Below are positions 24,009 through 33,114 of a DNA stretch of 64,000 bases, one piece after another (position 1 is the first letter of the stretch; every line of letters starts with the position of its first letter). Under the pieces are notes generated by a model. That model had not been told where the DNA came from, did not search any database, and was given only the letters and a program-made list of their open reading frames with translations. Source of the DNA: Micromonospora sp. WMMD1120 (lineage in GTDB: Bacteria > Actinomycetota > Actinomycetes > Mycobacteriales > Micromonosporaceae); NCBI RefSeq assembly GCF_029626235.1, contig NZ_JARUBO010000005.1:2202501-2266500 (forward strand). The letters run 5' to 3'. Position numbers and translations under genes: made by a program.

Positions 24009-25594
24009 CGGCGTGTCATCAGGTCGCTGATGCGCGCCCGGACGAGGTCGTCGGTGACGCCGGGTTCGCGTTCTGCGAGTCGGGCGCGTACGAAGTCGAG
24101 GTAGGCGGTAATGACCTCGCGCTGTTGGGGAGTGCCTGCCGAGGAGTAGAGCGCGTCGGTGATGTGGGGGCGTAGGTAGAAGGAGTGTTCGATGACGGCG
24201 ACGAGGTCGTTGAGGGTGCGCTTGTCAATGGCTTCGCATACCGACGGCAGCCCGACGGGTTGGTCGAGACCCCACCGTTCGATGTCCGGGATGACGGTGA
24301 GGCCTGTCTCACCGCCGAGGCTCAGTTGCAGGTCGCCGCCGCGGCGTCGTGCCCTCATGAACTCTCGGGTCCGAGGGTCGGGCGTCAGAACGTTGCAGCT
24401 GATGGCGAAGAGCGGGAGGGACAGGAAGGCATCCAGCTCGGCGAGCACATCGGAGACTGTGTGGTGCGGAAGCCCGACGATGAATCCACTGACGGCTCCG
24501 ATGCCGTGCCGGTCGAGAGCAGTCGCCGCCGTGCGGTTCTGGGCGACGGTTGTCGCCTTGTTGAGGTAGTCGAGGCTGCGCTGCGTCATGGCTTCGAGGC
24601 CCAGGAAGACTCGCTGGCAGCCGGCTTGCGCCATGCGCTTCGCGACCTTGTCGTCGAGGATTTCGGATCGGGCGTAGCAGAACCATGGCAGCTGAATCTC
24701 ACGCAGGACGTCGAGCACCGCGTCGAACTCGGGGTGCTGCAGGAGGTCGTCGTCGTGGAACTCGATGGAGTCGTAGCCCTGGTCTCGCAGATGGGTGAGA
24801 TCCTGCCTGATCCGTTCGACGGGGCGTGCCTGCATACGGCGGTGGATGAGGTAGGTGGAGCAGAAGGAGCAGCGAGCGCGGCAGCTTTGGGTGCAGACGT
24901 AAATTTGCGGATTGACGCCGAGCAGGCGGGTGTAGCTGGTCGCGTAGACGCCTGCATCGAGGTCGCTGAGCAGGTCGTATGCGAAGCAGGGTACGGAGGT
25001 CGTCTCGATGGAATCATCCGTGGCCGCTCCCCCGTCGATGCGCGTGTCTCCGAGTTGGCAGCAAATGCCTGCGAGCCGTGCGTAGGTGAGAAAGTCGGGT
25101 GTGCCGAGTCTCTCGATGATCGTTACGAGGGCGTTGCGGCCCTCGCCGCGCACGATGATGTGGCACGGGAGGTCGTCGGGAACGACGGTGACGTGAGCGC
25201 CGCCGAGAATGACGAGGACGTTGTCTCCGGCGAAGCGCCGGCAATAGTCCGAGACGTGGTCGATGCTGGAGGTGTAAGTGCTCATCCCGAGGATTGCCAG
25301 GGTTGCCGGGGCCAACCAGGCGCGGATTGCGGCCTCCATCGCATCCCGGTCTTCGTATGCCTCTTCATCGAAGTAGCGCACCCAGTCGCGTAGGTCGCGA
25401 TCCGGGAAGTGGTCGCGTAGCTGTTGCGCGAGGTTCAACAGGCCGAGGGCGGGAAAGTGGGCACTGAAGAGGGCCTTACTGCGGACCGCTCTGCTGCGCG
25501 CGACCTTGCGGAAGCTGAGGTGTACGAACGCGATGCGAACATCACGAGTGTCTCGGTCGGCTCCTACCGCCTGTATTGGGGTTAGGTCCCACAT
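24005..25594 (-). CDS. B12-binding-type radical SAM protein
   Basis: 529 residues from the ATG at 25594, preceded by GGAGGAGACACCC. Residues about 1-190 have the cobalamin-binding outline (VLVILGGAHVTVVPDDLPCH, then IIVRGEGRNAL). Residues about 225-420 are a radical SAM core with the CX3CX2C cluster ligand set in CRARCSFC. It also has a FHDDDLLQHPEF segment, RVFLGLEAMTQRSL, and SGFIVGLPHHTV as in BchE/PhpK-like enzymes. The enzyme would catalyse a radical C-methylation, ring closure or rearrangement. It is four bases upstream-overlapped by the aminotransferase and 14 bases downstream of the dehydrogenase. Confidence 0.9.
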   Translation of the reverse strand: MWDLTPIQAVGADRDTRDVRIAFVHLSFRKVARSRAVRSKALFSAHFPALGLLNLAQQLRDHFPDRDLRDWVRYFDEEAYEDRDAMEAAIRAWLAPATLAILGMSTYTSSIDHVSDYCRRFAGDNVLVILGGAHVTVVPDDLPCHIIVRGEGRNALVTIIERLGTPDFLTYARLAGICCQLGDTRIDGGAATDDSIETTSVPCFAYDLLSDLDAGVYATSYTRLLGVNPQIYVCTQSCRARCSFCSTYLIHRRMQARPVERIRQDLTHLRDQGYDSIEFHDDDLLQHPEFDAVLDVLREIQLPWFCYARSEILDDKVAKRMAQAGCQRVFLGLEAMTQRSLDYLNKATTVAQNRTAATALDRHGIGAVSGFIVGLPHHTVSDVLAELDAFLSLPLFAISCNVLTPDPRTREFMRARRRGGDLQLSLGGETGLTVIPDIERWGLDQPVGLPSVCEAIDKRTLNDLVAVIEHSFYLRPHITDALYSSAGTPQQREVITAYLDFVRARLAEREPGVTDDLVRARISDLMTRR

Positions 25595-25608
25595 GGGTGT
25601 CTCCTCCA

Positions 25609-26529
25609 CTAACCGCGAAGCCTGTAGTCGGCCAAGATGTCGGCGAAAGATGTGTCCTGTTGGAGCCCCAACCGGACAGCAGATGGGCAGTCCCACCCCG
25701 CCGGCCAGGACGTGACGACGGCCGCAACCTCGGGATCGATCTCCCGGCGGATTCTGACGGTGGCTGGCGCGGCAGCGCGGCACTGCTGAGCGATGTCATC
25801 GACGTCCACTGCGATGCCGGGAACGTTGATCGTGTTCGGAACGATGGCTCGTTCGCGGACCAGGGTCTCGGCCAGTCGGTAAAGGTTTTCCACAGCTGCT
25901 GTCGGCGACGTGAGCACGATCTGCTGTCCCGCAGGGACAGGAACGCTGATGTCCGTGCCGTCGAAGGCGTTCTTCACCATGGTGCTGGCGAAGGCCGAGG
26001 CCGCGCCGCTCGGTGGCCCCGGTCGTACGGCGACCGTCGGCAGGCGGGCTGCGTGGCCACGAACGATGCCGCGGCGCGTGGCGTCGGCGATGAGGAGTTC
26101 CGCCATCACCTTGCTCGTGCCGTAGGCGGACGAGGGTCGGACAGGCGTGTCGTCAGTCGCCCGCACCCCATTGAAGACCGCGATGGATGACGCCATCAGC
26201 AGGGCTGGTTGCCCCCTGTCAGCAAGGACCTCGAGCAACTTGGCTGTGCCTGCGACGTTGACGTCGAAGGCTTCGGCAGGGTTCTTCTCGCAAAAGGCCG
26301 AGAGCAGGGACGCCATGTGGATGACAATGTCGATGTGCCGTGGCAAGGCTCGTCCGAGCGTGGCGACGTCGCGGATGTCAGCGGTGACCACACCGAGCCT
26401 CGGCTGCGGGACACGGTCGATGCCGACCACCACCCAGTCGCGGGACCTCAGTTTTGCCGCCAGCATGCCGCCGAGGAAGCCACTCGCGCCGGTTACCAGC
26501 GCAACGGGCTGAGGATTGCTACCTGGCAC
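25609..26529 (-). CDS. DenD-like D-erythronate dehydrogenase (extended SDR)
   Basis: 306 residues from the GTG at 26529, with GGAAGG before it. The NAD-binding VTGASGFLGGMLAAKL and the active-site SSAYGTSKVMAELLI (YxxxK) are clear. Further features follow D-erythronate dehydrogenase closely: TSSIAVF-like MASSIAVFNGVRATDD, RLPTVAVRPGPPSGAASAF, VPGIAVDVDD and VTSWPAGWDCPSAVRLG. DenD oxidises D-erythronate to 2-oxo-tetronate. Combined with the OtnI-like isomerase at 21295 it would supply oxo-tetronates. Its start overlaps the nucleotidyltransferase gene by 11 bases. A related sugar-acid substrate is possible. Confidence 0.85.
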   Translation of the reverse strand: MPGSNPQPVALVTGASGFLGGMLAAKLRSRDWVVVGIDRVPQPRLGVVTADIRDVATLGRALPRHIDIVIHMASLLSAFCEKNPAEAFDVNVAGTAKLLEVLADRGQPALLMASSIAVFNGVRATDDTPVRPSSAYGTSKVMAELLIADATRRGIVRGHAARLPTVAVRPGPPSGAASAFASTMVKNAFDGTDISVPVPAGQQIVLTSPTAAVENLYRLAETLVRERAIVPNTINVPGIAVDVDDIAQQCRAAAPATVRIRREIDPEVAAVVTSWPAGWDCPSAVRLGLQQDTSFADILADYRLRG

Positions 26530-27349
26530 CGGGATCGCCTTCCAGCCGATCCTGTCCGCAGTTGCGGTACCGCTTGGCGTAGTCGCACTCAAGCTGGTGC
26601 AGAAGCTGACACATGCTGCGCAGCAGCGCCCTGCCGCGTGAATCTCGTGGCATCTGGTAGCCCCAGGTGGTGCGACATGTCGTGATGACCTCACGTAGCC
26701 ACTGCGCGAGGGCTGGATCGACGTCGTTGAGGCGCGTCACTACGTGCTCTTTGGCCGCGACCCGGTCCCAGCCCGTCGTCATCGAGACGATACCGGCGCC
26801 GATCCAAGAGGCCAGCGACACGATGATCTTGACCCGGCCGTCACGGGGGTACCCGAGGAAGTCATCGTCGGGTACGGGCGGCCCGGACACGGCTGTTGGT
26901 TGTAGCTGCTCTGGTAGCCCGCGGACCCTGCGAGTGAAGACCCACGGCATCGCCCTGGTGGGAGCGGCCCCCATGATCAGTCGACTGTTGAGGTGGCCGG
27001 CGAGGTCAGGCCCGCCGACGTGCCGGCCGTGGTCGGCGAGGGGATACAGGACTTCGCGCCGTTGAATCCGAGGGAGGTCCGTGGTGGCTGGGTGCCCGAG
27101 GTCGTCGTAGGCGAGGACGGTCAGGTCAAGCGGAGGGCCGGCGGGACAACGCTCTTGATAGAGCGACGTGGCGAGCTTCTGTGCGGTCTGGACGTCGCCC
27201 CGGGTCAAGATGACGACGTCCAGGTCGCTTGCCTGGTCAGCGTTGCCTCGGGCATGGCTGCCGATCAGGTAGGTGGCGGTTGGCTCGTGAAGCGCCTTGC
27301 AGGTGTCTTGATGGATCGTCTTCAGTGCGGTTGTCGCGAGACGCTCCAC
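26519..27349 (-). CDS. Nucleotidyltransferase domain protein in biosynthetic operon
   Basis: 276 residues from GTG with GGGAG upstream. The MNT-type signature YLIGSHARGNADQASDLDVV is at about residues 27-46. A third acidic position lies in PLDLTVLAYDDL. The C-terminal half is helical. It may adenylylate a small-molecule or amino-glycoside-like intermediate, for activation or self-protection. It sits 18 bases after the SerRS stop and overlaps the dehydrogenase start, so it is clearly part of the operon. Similar but distinct nucleotidyltransferases occur at 14042 and 18480. Confidence 0.82.
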   Translation of the reverse strand: MERLATTALKTIHQDTCKALHEPTATYLIGSHARGNADQASDLDVVILTRGDVQTAQKLATSLYQERCPAGPPLDLTVLAYDDLGHPATTDLPRIQRREVLYPLADHGRHVGGPDLAGHLNSRLIMGAAPTRAMPWVFTRRVRGLPEQLQPTAVSGPPVPDDDFLGYPRDGRVKIIVSLASWIGAGIVSMTTGWDRVAAKEHVVTRLNDVDPALAQWLREVITTCRTTWGYQMPRDSRGRALLRSMCQLLHQLECDYAKRYRNCGQDRLEGDPGAR

Positions 27350-27367
27350 GAGTCTCCCTTCACGGGG

Positions 27368-28684
27368 TCATGCTGGTGTGTATGTCGGCACCAGCTCTGA
27401 AGAGGGCGTTTCCGCGGTGAGAGTCGACAGGCCGTTCAGGTATGGCCGGAGGGCCGTCGGGATGCGGACGGATCCGTCCGACTGCTGGTGGTGCTCGAGC
27501 AGGGGGATAAGAATCCGTGGCGCGGCCACTGCGGTGTTGTTCAGGGTGTAGGCGAACGCGGTCTCGCCGGTGGAGGTGCGGTACTTGATGTTTGATCGGC
27601 GTGACTGGAAGTCACCGAAACTGGAGCAAGAGTGCGTCTCCGAGTAGGCGCCACGGCTGGGCATCCATGTCTCGACCTCGTACTTCAGTCGCTGTCCTTG
27701 CCCCATCTCTCCCGTGCAGGCGATAGCTACCCGATGCGGCAGTTCCAGCGCCTTGAGCACCGTCTCGGAGTTGTCCAGCAGTGCCAACTGCTCCCGCGCG
27801 GACAGCTCATCGTCAGCTTCGATGATGGAAACCTGCTCGACCTTGTCGAACTGGTGCACCCGATAGAGGCCGCGCGTGTCCCGACCGTGAGATCCGGCCT
27901 CCCGCCGGAAACAAGAGGAAATTCCGGCGTAGCGAATCGGCAGGTCAGACAGGGAGAGAAGCTCGTCGCGGTGTAGGGAGACCAGCGAAACCTCGGACGT
28001 GCCGACGAGGTAACGGTCCTCGCGGTCGGCCTTGTAGGCGTCTTCCACCCCGAGCGGGAAGTACCCGGTGCCGACCATCGCCTCTTCCCTGACCAGGACG
28101 GGCGGCATGACAGGTCGGAAGCCGCGGACTGTCAGCAGGTCCAGCGCCATAGCGAGTACCGCCCGCGTCAGAAGGGCACCGTTGCCGGTAAGTGCGATGC
28201 TGCGAGACCCAGCGAACTTCTGCGCACGGTCGAACTCGACAAGTCCGAGCTGGCGGGCAAGTTCAACGTGATCGACCATGTCCGGATCCATTCGCCTGGG
28301 TTCACCCCAATGACGGATCACCTCGTTATCCTCGTCGGTCACGCCCACGGGCGCCGCTGCGTCGGGGATGCTCGGCGCGCGCAGCGCCAGCTCTTGAAGT
28401 CGTTCCTCGGCAGCGTTCAGCTGAACGGTAAGGCTCTTCACCTCGTCGGAGATCTGGGTGAGCTGAGCCTGCAAGGATGCGCGAGTCGCGTCGTCAGCGT
28501 CTCGGAAACCTTTTGACAGTGACTTCTGCCGGGCGCGGGCATCATCGACAAGGCCGACGATTTTGCGCCTATCTTCGAAGGCCGCAGACAACTGATTCGC
28601 GTCGAAATTCATTCGCTTCAGCTGCGCTGCGCGGCCGAGTTGGTCGACGAAAGCGGGATCCCGCAATAGCTGGACATTGATCAC
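27368..28684 (-). CDS. serS: Seryl-tRNA synthetase in biosynthetic operon
   Basis: 438 residues from the GTG at 28684. It charges tRNA-Ser. The N-terminal coiled-coil arm is present (residues about 30-100). Class II motif 2 is intact (SCFRREAGSHGRDTRGLYR...QFDKVE) and the Ser/ATP region reads YSETHSCSSFGDFQSRRSNI. Motif 3 reads TLNNTAVAAPRILIPLLEH, keeping the Arg but not the GSG of the common type. No Shine-Dalgarno is seen; TAAAAT lies about 10 bases before the start, so a leaderless transcript is possible. SerRS genes in clusters either give resistance (albomycin) or supply seryl-tRNA as a substrate (valanimycin VlmL). Confidence 0.92.
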   Translation of the reverse strand: MINVQLLRDPAFVDQLGRAAQLKRMNFDANQLSAAFEDRRKIVGLVDDARARQKSLSKGFRDADDATRASLQAQLTQISDEVKSLTVQLNAAEERLQELALRAPSIPDAAAPVGVTDEDNEVIRHWGEPRRMDPDMVDHVELARQLGLVEFDRAQKFAGSRSIALTGNGALLTRAVLAMALDLLTVRGFRPVMPPVLVREEAMVGTGYFPLGVEDAYKADREDRYLVGTSEVSLVSLHRDELLSLSDLPIRYAGISSCFRREAGSHGRDTRGLYRVHQFDKVEQVSIIEADDELSAREQLALLDNSETVLKALELPHRVAIACTGEMGQGQRLKYEVETWMPSRGAYSETHSCSSFGDFQSRRSNIKYRTSTGETAFAYTLNNTAVAAPRILIPLLEHHQQSDGSVRIPTALRPYLNGLSTLTAETPSSELVPTYTPA

Positions 28685-28757
28685 GGTGGGGGATTTTACC
28701 GTACGGGAAGTGCCCACCCGTGGCACCCGCGTAGGCGCTGGTGGCTTTGCGGCGCCG

Positions 28758-29702
28758 TCAGAGGTCACGAGGCGCCTCGCGTAGGGCCTCTCGGAACTGG
28801 CGGATGGCAGCTCGTTCGTCGTGTCCCCACGTGCGGATTGCCGCCGCCATCTTGGTCCGCAGCGCGTAGTCCAACAGTCCGGGTTCTGGCGGACGGCCCG
28901 GATCCGGCCATAGGCGCAGGTGCGGGACGCTCTGGTCCGCGTAGCCCTTCCACTCGTACGGATCGGCGCCCAGGACCGGGAAGACATCGCGGTAGTCGCC
29001 TCGTCCCCCCTGCCAGGGCAGCAGCGAGTAGGAGTCCATGTAGTGGTAGGTGAGTGCCCGCCTCATGCCGCTGGAGCGGTTGCGGCTCGAGCCATGGACA
29101 AGGTAACCGTGAAAGAAGATCGCAGACCCGGCGGTCAACTCCACCAACCTGGCGGCGCTCTCGTCGAACCCATACGACTCCGTGGTGAAGTCGTACTCAT
29201 CTGACCGATGATGCTCACGTGTCGGATACAGGTAGCCCGACTGATGGCTCGCCGGAACTATGCGAAGGCAGCCATTTTCTGCGGTCGCGTCATCAATAGC
29301 AATCCATACCGCGACCAGACTGCGGTCTCTCGTCGGTATAGGGCCTTCATCTTGGTGCCATGCATTTCCTGGAAACCCTGGAGGTTTCACGAAGAGTTGC
29401 GACTGAAGACACTTAACCTGCGGCCCGATGATCTGAGCAAGCTTCTCTATAATCCCGGGATGCTTTGCGAGGGAGTGGAACATCGCGCTGATCTTGTGTA
29501 CGTGGTGTACGCAAAGGACCTGATCTAGCAGACGCTCCGGGTTGGGAACTGCGTCCGTCCCAGGCAATCCCAGAGTCAAGCGGTTATCGTCCAAGACTTT
29601 GGGAATGGCGGTCCTGAGCGCGGCGACTTCGACGGGACGGAGAATATCTCTGCATACAACGTATCCATCTCGACGAAAGCGGCTCAAGATGTCGGGATCC
29701 AT
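28758..29702 (-). CDS. Phytanoyl-CoA dioxygenase family Fe(II)/2OG oxygenase
   Basis: 314 residues from the ATG at 29702, chosen for GGAG five bases upstream; a longer ATG at 29756 lacks an RBS. It is a PhyH-type oxygenase: SRFRRDGYVVCRDIL at the start, the metal ligands in NAWHQDEGPIPTRD (His-x-Asp), the distal His in FFHGYLVHGSSRNRSS, and an Arg in RRALTYHYMDSYSL for 2-oxoglutarate. It would hydroxylate or desaturate a pathway intermediate. It is the first gene of the minus-strand operon, 73 bases before SerRS. Confidence 0.88.
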   Translation of the reverse strand: MDPDILSRFRRDGYVVCRDILRPVEVAALRTAIPKVLDDNRLTLGLPGTDAVPNPERLLDQVLCVHHVHKISAMFHSLAKHPGIIEKLAQIIGPQVKCLQSQLFVKPPGFPGNAWHQDEGPIPTRDRSLVAVWIAIDDATAENGCLRIVPASHQSGYLYPTREHHRSDEYDFTTESYGFDESAARLVELTAGSAIFFHGYLVHGSSRNRSSGMRRALTYHYMDSYSLLPWQGGRGDYRDVFPVLGADPYEWKGYADQSVPHLRLWPDPGRPPEPGLLDYALRTKMAAAIRTWGHDERAAIRQFREALREAPRDL

Positions 29703-30097
29703 CCCTGCTCCGATCTGCGCAGCTAATGCCTTACCAGAAGCATGGTCATGGCTCATCCGGGGGTTTGCGCGGTTACCGTGGGCAGGGTCCTCAACGCGTG
29801 ACCATCCAACCGCAGAGGGGCCTGCCGGCCCGAGATGAGCGGCCCGCGCTCCGGCGATGACCGCAGTACGTCTCACCGTGCCACTCCTTGATTGATCGAT
29901 GGAAGTTGTTCCAGACTCCACGAGCTGTGGTCGCCTGTCGACGCCACGGTGGGGGGTCACGGTGGGGGTGGAGGCCGCCGCGCCAGCGGGGATCATCAGA
30001 GGGGACACCGCCCGTCAACGGATGCCAATCTGCTTGTCAGCGGAACGCGAGACGACTACATATCGACTACAGCCGCTGCCGTTGGAAGGAGGTGGTC
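29703..30097. promoter_or_regulatory. Divergent promoter region between biosynthetic operon and XRE regulator
   Basis: This 395-base gene-free stretch lies between the PhyH start (minus) and the XRE regulator start (plus). Long frames run through it on both strands but lack family similarity. It ends with a strong RBS (GGAAGGAGG, 30084-30092). It should hold promoters for both directions and is the natural operator site for the divergent regulator. Confidence 0.5.
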
Positions 30098-31469
30098 GTG
30101 GGCACCCAAGTTGACCCGTCCTGGTGGACGTCCGGGGTTTGGGAAGGGCAACCGATCCGCGTGTTCCTCAAGCGTCGTGATATCGCTGCCACCTTCCGGT
30201 TCTTGCATGCTCGTGGGGTGTCATACGGCACCATCGCCGCGCTGGTCGGTGTGTCCGCTAATCGAGCCGCCGAGATCACCAAGGGCAGGCGTCAGGTGAC
30301 GGCCTACGAGGTGCTCGAACGCATCGCTGTCGGACTTGGTATTCCCCGAGCCGTGATGGGCTTGGGCCAAGGCGAGATGGCGGAGGTGGAAGCGCGCCGC
30401 CCGCTCGGTCGGCAAGCAGGAGCCTCAGCGGATCTTCCTTCCGCCGAGCGAACAGCGAACCGGCCCGATCAGGCGATAGCCATGCTCGCTCGGCTCCGTA
30501 TCGAGCTGGACGAGGGCGCTGGCCTCCTCGACGGTCGCTCCGCGACAACTCGATCTTATTGAGGCATCAGCCGGCGAGCACGCGCGCGTCTATCCCGCAG
30601 CCCCGCCGAGCGTGATGTTGTCGCGGCTCGTCGCCGAGTGTGCCGAGGTCCAAATTCTGTCCCAACGTCGGCAGCCGGCGGCGGTTCAGGCGCGGCTCTC
30701 CGGCGCGGCGGCCTTGTTAGCGACCATGTGCGCCGATGCGCTTATGCGGCTTGGGAACGTCTGTGAAGCACGCCTGTGGTTTCGGACGGCGATTCACGCG
30801 GCAGACGACAGTTCCGACGGTCGGCTTCAGGTGCTGGTCCGAGCTCAATCGGCGATGCTGCCTTACTACTTCGGTGACCCACAGCAGACGGTCGTGCTGA
30901 CGGAGGCAGCGCTGGCGGTCACCGCCGCACCATCATCCTCGGCGGCCCTTGCTGCGGCTGGGCGGGCTCGGGCGCTGGCCCGCCTCGGAGCAGATGGTCA
31001 GGCACGAAGAGCGGTCCTCCAGGCCCGGCGGATGTTCGATCGGGTCGGCGATGACGACAGCGATACGGCGTTCCAGTTCCCGATGAAGCGCATGCTGTTC
31101 TACCTCTCCGGAGCGAGCACCTGGCTGGGCGACACGAGCGAGGCATACCAGGTCCAAGAGGAGGCGCTGCGGCTCTATGGGCCGTCGCCTTCGGTGCCGA
31201 TCGATCCGGCGCTCATCGCGCTCGACCGATCGATGTGTCTCGTGCGGGATCGGCGAGCCGCCGAAGCCGCAGTATCGGCGCTTGACGCTGTCGCGACGCT
31301 GCCAGAGGCGCAGCGTACGGAGATCGTCCTCGCGAGGGCGGACGACGTGATCTCGGCGGTTCCGGTGAAACACCGCGGCAGCGAGGTAGCCGCGCTGGTG
31401 GACTATGTGCGAGCTTGTCGTGAGCGCAGCCGTACGCTTGCGGTCGGAACTGCCGCGCTCGATTCATAG
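30098..31469 (+). pseudogene. XRE-TPR transcriptional regulator, split by a frameshift
   Basis: The GTG at 30098 with GGAAGGAGG opens a frame with an XRE-type HTH (SYGTIAALVGVSANRAAEIT, YEVLERIAVGLGIPRAVMGL). This frame stops at 30562. The following sequence in the next frame is open from before the stop and reads TVAPRQLDLIEASAGEHARV, then MLSRLVAECAEVQ and TPR-like helices to 31469. In this actinomycete regulator class the HTH and TPR parts are one protein with exactly this junction. A one-base shift near 30520-30535 (CCTCC run) separates them. It could be a mutation, a sequence error or, less likely, programmed frameshifting. The position suggests control of the divergent operon. Confidence 0.8.
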
Positions 31470-31476
31470 GAGCCCC

Positions 31477-32361
31477 ATGTTCGTCGAAGCGCGGACACGT
31501 CCGGCGCTCGCCGAGGTGTGTCGTCGCCTGGACATGTCCGACGCTGACGCCGTTCTGCTCCGGCATCACACCAACGCGGTGTACGCCGTCGGTGACGTGG
31601 TGGTCAAGGTCGCTCCGGCGGAGTTCGGGTTGGAGCGCGCACGTGCCGTAGTGGCCGTTGTGCGGTGGCTGGCTGGTCAGGGGTTTCCGACGGTCAACCT
31701 CAGCTCGCGTCTGCCACAACCTCTACTGGTGGGCGAGCATGCCGTGACCGTCTGGCAGCGGCTTGACCCGGCGCACGACGCGCCGGTCACGACGGCGGAA
31801 TTGGGCGGTCTGCTTCGGCGGCTGCACGCGCTGCCTGCTCCGCCGGTGAGCTTGCCAACACTGAAGCCGGTCGACAGCATTCGCCGTTCACTTGCCAGGT
31901 CGACGATCCTCACCGTGCGGGATCGCGACCTGCTGCTGGAGCGTCTCGAGCCGCTCGCCACCCGCTGGCTCGAGGCGAGCTTTCCCCGAGGCGCGAGCCT
32001 GATCCAATCTGATCCCCAGACACGTAACGCCCTGCGCCGCTTCGATGGTACGCCGGTGCTTGCCGACTGGGACGGCGCCGTACTCGGTCCCCGGGAGTGG
32101 GACCTGGCCACCGTCGCGGTGCACTGTCGCCGGTTCACCCCACCGGGCCCTGCGGCCTTCTCGGACTTCACCGTCGCATACGGCTGGGATGTCACCTCGT
32201 GGCCCGGGTTCGAGGCGGTGTGTGAACTCCGCGAGCTGCAGATGATCGCCACCAACGCCCGCAAGGCGCGACCCGGGACGGAAGCCGAGGCTGAGGTGCT
32301 GCACCGAATCGGTGCCCTGAGGCGGAGCGACCAGGACGTGACCAAATGGCACATTCTCTGA
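31477..32361 (+). CDS. APH-like phosphotransferase family protein
   Basis: 294 residues from the ATG at 31477 with TAGGAG upstream, overlapping the regulator's stop region. The fold is aminoglycoside-phosphotransferase/choline-kinase-like: VVVKVAPAEFGLERA, the catalytic loop SLIQSDPQTRNALRRF (Gln-Ser-Asp in place of His-Gly-Asp), and VLADWDGAVLGPREWDLA with the Mg-binding Asp. It is co-transcribed with the regulator. In other actinomycetes such kinases accompany XRE-TPR regulators; the substrate is unknown. Confidence 0.83.
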   Translation: MFVEARTRPALAEVCRRLDMSDADAVLLRHHTNAVYAVGDVVVKVAPAEFGLERARAVVAVVRWLAGQGFPTVNLSSRLPQPLLVGEHAVTVWQRLDPAHDAPVTTAELGGLLRRLHALPAPPVSLPTLKPVDSIRRSLARSTILTVRDRDLLLERLEPLATRWLEASFPRGASLIQSDPQTRNALRRFDGTPVLADWDGAVLGPREWDLATVAVHCRRFTPPGPAAFSDFTVAYGWDVTSWPGFEAVCELRELQMIATNARKARPGTEAEAEVLHRIGALRRSDQDVTKWHIL

Positions 32362-32466
32362 CCGTTTCAGCGTCGAGCGGTCGGCCGGTCCGTACCTGCC
32401 GGCCAGCGATACGGGTCACGTGCTGAACCAACCCGGCTGACCCTGACCGAGAAGTCATGGAACGAG

Positions 32467-33090
32467 TCAAACACCGACGTCGAGGCGCTCCAAAGTCCGG
32501 CGGGCGTGCGCGATGAGAAGCGGCTTTGCCTGCTGGATCGCCCGGTGAACGGGGCTCTGCGGTGAGTACCGCTGAAGGATCTCCTCGATACGCTCGGCGA
32601 CCTCGATGCGCTGTCCCTGCGGTCCGACCGTTAGGTCGGCGGTGACGAGCGCGTCCATCAGAGGCCCTTCTTCGAACGGAAATGGCGCGAGCTGATCCGC
32701 CAGGCCGCGCTCGGCAGCTTCGATGCGGGCGCAGGTGTGATGGGCGACCAGCGCGACAAGCCGCAGCGGGTAGCCGTGGCGCCGCAGGTATCGCGCACCG
32801 TCGAGGGAGTGCAGACCAGTGTCCACGACCTCGGGCGCATAGCCGATGTCGTGTAGCCAGGCGGCTGCCACCAGCAGGTCACGATCGGCCGGTGCCACCG
32901 TGACCGCCAGTTCCGTTGCCCGCTGGCCCACACCCTGGACGTGAGCCCAGCGGCGGGCCAGCGGTGGAGAGTCGAGCAGCACAGCAGCAAGTTCCGCAGC
33001 GTTGGCTGTGAGGTCAGACACCCCCCAAACGGTAGTCGCCTGGCGGCTCGCCGCCTCACTGGCTCGGCGGATCGGTCGGGACGTGTTCAT
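32467..33090 (-). CDS. HD-domain phosphohydrolase
   Basis: 207 residues. Metal-binding residues of an HD domain are in order: RWAHVQGVGQRA (first His), AAWLHDIGYAPEV (His-Asp), HSLDGARYLRRHG and ALVAHHTCARIEA. Proteins of this size act on nucleotides or nucleotide-linked metabolites. It is 24 bases downstream of the Nudix gene on the same strand and is the last gene of a three-gene unit (DUF5919 regulator, Nudix, HD). The ATG at 33090 is used; a GTG about 20 codons inside is possible. Confidence 0.85.
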   Translation of the reverse strand: MNTSRPIRRASEAASRQATTVWGVSDLTANAAELAAVLLDSPPLARRWAHVQGVGQRATELAVTVAPADRDLLVAAAWLHDIGYAPEVVDTGLHSLDGARYLRRHGYPLRLVALVAHHTCARIEAAERGLADQLAPFPFEEGPLMDALVTADLTVGPQGQRIEVAERIEEILQRYSPQSPVHRAIQQAKPLLIAHARRTLERLDVGV

Positions 33091-33114
33091 ATCGAGGAAC
33101 GCCCCCTTTCAGCA

